A stretch of 64,000 nucleotides of DNA, from positions 1 through 64,000 of the forward strand of contig CAZWDL010000019.1 of NCBI GenBank assembly GCA_964632995.1. The letters run 5' to 3'. Numbering within the stretch: position 1 is the first letter of the stretch; the number at the start of each line of letters is the position of its first letter. The position numbers and the translations under genes are program-made. Origin of the DNA: CAZWDL01 sp964632995. Its GTDB lineage: Bacteria; Bacteroidota; Bacteroidia; Chitinophagales; Saprospiraceae. This document shows, one piece after another, positions 59,704 through 64,000 of the stretch. Below the pieces are notes generated by a model, which was not told the origin of the DNA, did not search any database, and saw only the letters and a program-made list of their open reading frames with translations.

Positions 59704-61158
59704 ATGCGAATTGCCAACCTTTTTTTCTTATTCCTTCTTTTCGGGGTATTCAGCTGTCAGGACGACACCCCGCCCGAACCCTACGGCGCTACGCCCTCGG
59801 AACGCCAGCAGGCCTGGCATCAGATGAAGTACTACGCCTTTGTTCACTTCAATATGAACACCTTTTCCGGCGCCGAATGGGGACACGGCGAAGAGCCGCC
59901 CTCTCTGTTCAATCCTACCCAGCTCGACTGCCGGCAGTGGGCGCGTATCGCCAAACAGGCGGGCATGGAAGCCATCATCATTACGGCTAAGCATCACGAC
60001 GGCTTCTGCCTCTGGGATTCCCAATATACCGAGCACGACGTGGCGAGCAGCGACTGGCGCAACGGCCAAGGTGATGTGCTGCGCGACCTGGCCGAAGCCT
60101 GTCGCGAGTACGGCTTGAAAATGGGCGTCTATCTCTCTCCTTGGGATCAGAACAGCCCGGTGTACGGCACCGATAACTACAACGAATACTTCATGAACCA
60201 GCTGACCGAAGTACTCAGCGGCTACGGCGATATCTTCGAGGTCTGGTTCGACGGCGCCGTGGGGCCGGAGTATAAGGGAAAGCAGCCTTACGACTGGGCC
60301 GGCTTCATCGCTACCGTGCGCAAGCATCAGCCCGATGCCGTGATCTTCTCCGACGCCGGTCCCGATATCCGCTGGGTGGGTAATGAGAAAGGTTTCGCTA
60401 ATCCGACCAACTGGGCGACGCTGAACCGCGACGATTATTACCCCGGCACCCCACGCTACAAGGAATTACGCTCCGGTAATCAAAACGGCACCCATTGGCT
60501 GCCCGCCGAGGTCGACGTCTCCATCCGCCCGGGCTGGTATTACCACCCCGGGGAAGATGATAAAGTCAAAAGCACCGATCATCTCGAGCAAATCTACTAC
60601 AGCTCGGTCGGCCGCAACAGCAACCTGCTACTCAACTTGCCGGTCGATCGCCGCGGACTGGTGCACGAAAACGACTCCGCCGCCCTGATGGAGCTGCGCC
60701 GCCGCCTCGACGCTACTTTCACCACCGATCTGTCCGACGGCGCCGGGGTAAAAGCCTCCGCTATCCGCGGCAACAGCGACCGCTTCGCTCCCGCCCACCT
60801 GCTGGATGATGATCCGGAAACGTACTGGGCTACTGATGATGAGCAGACTACCGCTTCCTTCACCCTCACTTTCGACGAACCGCAAACCTTTAACGTCCTC
60901 GAACTACGGGAGTACCTGCCCCTGGGACAGCGCGTGGAAGCCTTCAAAGTGGAAGCCTGGCAGAATGAGGAATGGCAGGAGATCGGTACGGCGACCACTA
61001 TCGGCAACCGCCGTTTCCTCTCGTTGCCTGTAACCAGCGGCGAGCGCCTGCGGGTGACCATCACGGAGGCCATGGCTTGTCCGGTAATCAACGAAGTGGG
61101 GTTGTACTACCGGCCGCACGATAATTCGAGGTTGAATGAAGAACCCTCGGAGGAGTGA
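59704..61158 (+). CDS. GH29 alpha-L-fucosidase lipoprotein with C-terminal F5/8 type C domain
   Basis: Lipobox GVFSC gives acylated Cys18. The GH29 barrel is unmistakable: YYAFVHFNMNTFSGAEWG, AIIITAKHHDGFCLWDS, and the nucleophile strand EVWFDGA with Asp183. SSVGRNSNLLLNLP closes the barrel. From about residue 345 a discoidin-like beta-sandwich follows (DDDPETYWATDDE, QTFNVLELREYLPLGQRVEAF). Substrate is probably alpha-1,3/1,4- or sulfated-fucan-derived fucosides; GH29 subfamily cannot be assigned by eye. It sits between a sulfatase and a GH18 gene, consistent with co-operation on a fucose-containing sulfated glycan. Confidence 0.92.
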   Translation: MRIANLFFLFLLFGVFSCQDDTPPEPYGATPSERQQAWHQMKYYAFVHFNMNTFSGAEWGHGEEPPSLFNPTQLDCRQWARIAKQAGMEAIIITAKHHDGFCLWDSQYTEHDVASSDWRNGQGDVLRDLAEACREYGLKMGVYLSPWDQNSPVYGTDNYNEYFMNQLTEVLSGYGDIFEVWFDGAVGPEYKGKQPYDWAGFIATVRKHQPDAVIFSDAGPDIRWVGNEKGFANPTNWATLNRDDYYPGTPRYKELRSGNQNGTHWLPAEVDVSIRPGWYYHPGEDDKVKSTDHLEQIYYSSVGRNSNLLLNLPVDRRGLVHENDSAALMELRRRLDATFTTDLSDGAGVKASAIRGNSDRFAPAHLLDDDPETYWATDDEQTTASFTLTFDEPQTFNVLELREYLPLGQRVEAFKVEAWQNEEWQEIGTATTIGNRRFLSLPVTSGERLRVTITEAMACPVINEVGLYYRPHDNSRLNEEPSEE

Positions 61159-61167
61159 TTGATTTTA

Positions 61168-61216
61168 AGATGTCAGATGTCAGATGCCAGATGCCAGATG
61201 CCAGATGTCAGATGAC
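61168..61216. repeat. AGATGYC heptamer tandem array
   Basis: Seven consecutive 7-bp units: AGATGTC, AGATGTC, AGATGCC (three times), AGATGTC, AGATGAC. It lies between the fucosidase stop and the GH18 start. Copy number in such arrays often changes between strains. Confidence 0.8.
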
Positions 61217-61247
61217 CACAGTCCAAAATTTTTAATTAGGTATTATA

Positions 61248-62402
61248 ATGAAACGAACTCTACCGGCTATTACTTTGCTATCAGGCTTCTTCTTTTTTGC
61301 CTGTGAACAGCAGCAAACGGAATCCGCTCCGCCTGAGCCGCTACAGGATTACTACATCATCGGCTACCTGACCGGATGGAAATACTGGGAAGTCGAGGAT
61401 GTCGCCGCCGACCGCCTGACGCATATCAATTATGCCTTTGCCGATATCGTCGAGGGGGAGGTAACGAGCTATATGCCCGAGGATCAGGCTAATTTCGCTA
61501 AACTTCGCCGGCTGCGCGCGGAACATCCGCACCTGAAACTGCTGGTTTCCGTGGGCGGCTGGACGCACTCCAAGGGCTTCTCCGACGCCGCACTGACCGG
61601 GGACTCCCGCCGCCGTTTTGCGCAAAGCGCCGTCGACTTTTTACGTAAGTACGAATTGGATGGGGTAGATCTCGACTGGGAATATCCCGCACAGATCGGC
61701 GACAATAACCCCTTCCGCCCGGAGGACAAGCAAAACTTCACCCTGATGCTGCAGGAGCTGCGCCGACAGCTGGACCAGGCCTCCGGGGAGGACGATCGCG
61801 GCGCCGATCCCTACCTGCTGACCATCGCCACCGGCGCCAATCAGAACTACCTGGATCACACCGAAATGGACAAGGCTCAGCAATACCTGGACTTCATCAA
61901 CATCATGACCTACGACTTCGCCGGCGGCTGGATCGATACCACGGCTCATCACGCCAACCTTTACCCCTCTACCACCGGAAAAGGATCGGCGATCGATTCG
62001 GAGAAAGGGGTGGCGCAGCATGTGGCGGCAGGTATCCCGCTCGAAAAAATCGTCCTCGGCGTGCCCTTTTACGGAAGGAGCTGGGAGGAAGTGGATACGA
62101 CAAACCGCGGCCTGCATCAACCGGCAGCAGGAGCAGCCCGCTCTTATGCCTACCACACCTTGGTGGATTCGATGATCGGCCAACGCGGCTTTGAAAGGCA
62201 CTGGGACCCGGATGCCCGATCGCCCTATCTGTGGAATCCGGAGAGCCACACCTTCGTCACCTTTGAAGATACGGCCTCCATTCGCCTCAAAGCAGAATTC
62301 GTTAAGGCGCGGGGGATGGCCGGGGTGATGTTCTGGGAGTATAACTCGGACACGACGGGGACTTTGCTGAAAACCTTGTACCGGGAGTTGAAAGCGCACT
62401 AA
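61248..62402 (+). CDS. GH18 family glycosidase lipoprotein
   Basis: Lipobox FFFFAC gives acylated Cys19. The GH18 barrel shows IIGYLTGWKY, LTHINYAFADI, KLLVSVGGWTHSKGF, and the catalytic motif DGVDLDWE with Asp138, Asp141, Asp143 and the acid Glu145. INIMTYDFAGGW and GVMFWEYNSD complete the fold. All catalytic residues are present, so hydrolysis of GlcNAc-containing beta-linked glycans (chitin or N-glycan/peptidoglycan type) is expected. A heptamer array lies just upstream. It is one of four surface-type glycan enzymes in this region. Confidence 0.93.
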   Translation: MKRTLPAITLLSGFFFFACEQQQTESAPPEPLQDYYIIGYLTGWKYWEVEDVAADRLTHINYAFADIVEGEVTSYMPEDQANFAKLRRLRAEHPHLKLLVSVGGWTHSKGFSDAALTGDSRRRFAQSAVDFLRKYELDGVDLDWEYPAQIGDNNPFRPEDKQNFTLMLQELRRQLDQASGEDDRGADPYLLTIATGANQNYLDHTEMDKAQQYLDFINIMTYDFAGGWIDTTAHHANLYPSTTGKGSAIDSEKGVAQHVAAGIPLEKIVLGVPFYGRSWEEVDTTNRGLHQPAAGAARSYAYHTLVDSMIGQRGFERHWDPDARSPYLWNPESHTFVTFEDTASIRLKAEFVKARGMAGVMFWEYNSDTTGTLLKTLYRELKAH

Positions 62403-62419
62403 CGAATTCTTCCCGGTAA

Positions 62420-62452
62420 ATTGACGGGATGACTCGGAGTCACCCCGTCAAT
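62420..62452. terminator. GACGGGGTGACT hairpin, copy 2
   Basis: ATTGACGGGATGACTC and GAGTCACCCCGTCAAT form a 16-bp stem with one G-T pair and a single-base loop, 17 nt after the GH18 stop. It is related to the hairpins at 59591 and 62552. Confidence 0.6.
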
Positions 62453-62551
62453 CTACACGAATTCTTTTTTGAATTTTTACGCCTGTTATCTTGTTATTTT
62501 TTTACCTTTTAGTTGTTTCCCCGTTGAACTGATTCTCACAGCTTCCCGATA

Positions 62552-62586
62552 AATTGGCGGGGTGACTTCAAGTCACCCCGCCAATT
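62552..62586. terminator. GACGGGGTGACT-like hairpin, copy 3
   Basis: AATTGGCGGGGTGACTT and AAGTCACCCCGCCAATT pair perfectly over 17 bp. Copy 3 differs from copies 1 and 2 mainly by GGCGGGG in place of GACGGG(G/A), and both arms carry the compensating change. It precedes the barrel pseudogene. Confidence 0.6.
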
Positions 62587-62623
62587 GACCCTACCATTCC
62601 CTATACACCCAGAAAACCAGTAA

Positions 62624-63417
62624 ATGATGAAACAAAACACCATCTACCTGCTGCTGGCCGTTCTGAAAGTGCAGGCACAGCAAGAAAGCCAAACCGATTC
62701 TACCGGCAGTACCATTGCCGAACGCGACTTTAAAAAGCTGGATCTCTTTCCCGCTATCAGTTACGCGCCGGAGACAAAGCTGACCCTGGGCGTTATCGGG
62801 TATTACTATCTGGATTTTTATCGCGGCGACCCCCGCACACAGATTTCCAACATCAACTTTCTGGCCGTCTATACCCTCAATAATCAGATCGCGATCGAGA
62901 GCCGCTGGGAGCTTTTCACCAACGGCAACCGCTGGCGTTTCCGGGGGGAAGCCGTTTTCAATCGCTGGCCCGATCGCAATTACGGTCGCGGAAATGCAGC
63001 GGGGGCGCTGCTGGCTGAGATAGAAGAAGTAGGAAATACTCCGGATACCCTCAATTATCTGAACATCAATTAGTACGGGGATATTTCAAGGGCGCCTATC
63101 AAGATAATCATATGCTGGCCTTTGAGCTCGAGTATCGGTTACCCTTCTGGCGGGAAGACAGCGAATCCGGCTTCTGGCAGCTTTGGAAGCGCCTGGGCGT
63201 AGCGGCTTTTCTCAGCGGCGCGCAGGTGCGGCCGGAGGTCGGAGATTTTCGCTTCAACCAGTTTCGGCTGGCCGCCGGCGCCGGGCTGCGCATCCTGTTC
63301 AACCAGGAATCGCGGGTGAACCTTCGCATCGATTACGCGATCGGCCTGGCCCCCAACTCCGACGGAACGGGAGAGCGGCAGACGGGCCTGTACTTCTTCC
63401 TGGCGGAGGCGTTTTGA
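62624..63417 (+). pseudogene. BamA/TamA-like outer-membrane barrel gene broken by an internal deletion
   Basis: The first part (to a stop at 63071-63073) encodes a signal peptide, ERDFKKLDLFPAISYAPETKLTLGV and barrel strands of the surface-antigen type. The second part is in another frame from TTA 63070 onward: LVRGYFKGAYQDNHMLAFELE up to a C-terminal SDGTGERQTGLYFFLAEAF that ends in Phe as outer-membrane barrels do. In relatives more than a hundred residues lie between these parts, so a central stretch of the barrel has been lost at 63070, shifting the frame. Both remaining halves look otherwise well preserved, which suggests a recent event or an assembly error. Confidence 0.75.
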
Positions 63418-63849
63418 AGAATATTAAACAAAGATTCACGAAGAAGGCGCAAAGTTTCACAAAGAGGATGATTGCAAGTCGGAAGTCGGAAGTGGGAAGT
63501 GGGAAGTCGGAAGTGGGAAGTCGGAAGTCGGCCATACGGCTCTTCGCTTCGCTCCGAGAAGTCGGAAGCGATCGAAGGTATGAGGAAGGCGGAGAGCAGA
63601 CAGGGGAAAGCTTGGGGAGGCAGGAATAGGAAATCGGAGCGGGAGTAGGTAGTAAGTTGTTGATTTTTAGTTTTTTGTGATGGGTGTGTAGTGGAAAGAA
63701 TGGTATTGGTGATGGCAAGCATCTGGTGAAAAGGCTCAGAACTTCGTGGCCTTTGTGTCTCCTTTGGGCACCTTTGTATAAAACACAAATTCCAAAGAAA
63801 ATCAGACTTTTCCTTAATTTGGCAGCTTTGAAGCGGGAACCAATTTTGC
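63418..63849. other. Repeat-rich intergenic region, no gene
   Basis: It contains heptamer repeats (63476-63531) and loosely inverted fragments of the TTCACGAAGAAGGCGCAAAG type (63434-63465 and about 63739-63777) that are often seen in bacterial intergenic repeats. No reliable reading frame is present. Confidence 0.6.
63476..63531. repeat. AAGTSGG heptamer tandem array
   Basis: Eight consecutive 7-bp units alternating AAGTCGG and AAGTGGG. A further AAGTCGG lies near 63560. The array is in the non-coding space between the barrel pseudogene and the transporter start. It is a different sequence from the 61168 array but has the same period. Confidence 0.8.
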
Positions 63850-64000
63850 ATGATACCAAAGAACGACAAGAAAACTATCAACGCCTGGGCGATGTACGAC
63901 TGGTCCAATTCGGTCTACTCGCTGGTGATCAGTTCGGCGATCTTTCCCGCTTACTACAATGAGGTGACCCGGCAGAGTGGATCCAACCGGGTGGAGTTTC
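63850..64000 (+). CDS. UMF1/Atg22-like major facilitator transporter (N-terminal part, cut by window end)
   Basis: The first 50 codons read MIPKNDKKTINAWAMYDWSN and continue SVYSLVISSAIFPAYYNEV. The INAWAMYDWSNSVYSL pattern and the SSAIFPAYY helix match the N-terminus of UMF1-family (Atg22-like) MFS permeases common in Bacteroidota. The gene continues beyond the window. The substrate is unknown. Confidence 0.8.
   Translation, partial: MIPKNDKKTINAWAMYDWSNSVYSLVISSAIFPAYYNEVTRQSGSNRVEF

Noticed and set aside
61168..61216. Heptamer array as a CRISPR repeat
   Set aside because: Repeats are contiguous and 7 bp long without spacers, and no cas gene is nearby.

Overview
The window looks like a chromosomal segment of a Bacteroidota bacterium, probably a marine Saprospiria (Lewinella or Phaeodactylibacter type). 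The phylum rests on a UpxY-type NusG paralogue heading a polysaccharide locus, many short type II lipoproteins, promoters of the form TTG-N(17-23)-TAnnTTTG, no usable Shine-Dalgarno sequences, and CDS order and families typical of that phylum. The genus is a guess.

Bases 1-1008 carry no recognisable gene. They hold two operator-like palindromes and a candidate promoter about 650 nt ahead of upxY. Bases 1009-21263 form one co-directional exopolysaccharide/capsule locus: UpxY antiterminator, Wza-like export lipoprotein, Wzc-like BY-kinase, initiating sugar-phosphate transferase, Wzx flippase, Wzy-like polymerase, one GT2, two GT4-type enzymes, an Alg14/Alg13-type split transferase, and several modifying enzymes (FemAB/GNAT-like acyltransferase, NodB deacetylase, PIG-L deacetylase, asparagine synthase, Gfo/Idh/MocA oxidoreductase and an aldo/keto-reductase-like partner).

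Bases 21382-36827 are the least ordinary part. Two near-duplicate jelly-roll-like lipoproteins bracket a GT-C-like membrane protein and a polyprenyl-phosphate hexose synthase-like GT2. A degenerate GH127-like protein follows, then a HAD-UbiA fusion, and two paralogous GT-C-like membrane proteins that flank a PQQ/cytochrome c dehydrogenase lipoprotein. I infer an extracytoplasmic glycan-decoration module fed by lipid-linked sugar donors.

Bases 36872-52542 are mostly household genes: an NTF2-like protein, the tesA / ybbA-ybbP divergon, a sugar isomerase-like protein, a GH20-like protein, free methionine-R-sulfoxide reductase, a Dabb protein, an alpha/beta hydrolase, galactokinase with a convergent SGLT-type symporter, and an NCS1 permease. 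Bases 52831-62402 hold a lipoprotein-rich glycan-degradation set (two formylglycine sulfatases, GH29 fucosidase, GH18, and an HpaI-type aldolase) interrupted by a minus-strand OxyR with a textbook OxyR box in front of it. The right end has an outer-membrane barrel gene broken by an internal deletion and the start of a UMF1/Atg22-like transporter.

The intergenic spaces are rich in dispersed palindromic sequences: a MITE-like family with nested inverted repeats, an 84-bp post-stop repeat, a GACGGGGTGACT hairpin family, and heptamer tandem repeats. No tRNA, rRNA, CRISPR array or transposase gene was recognised.
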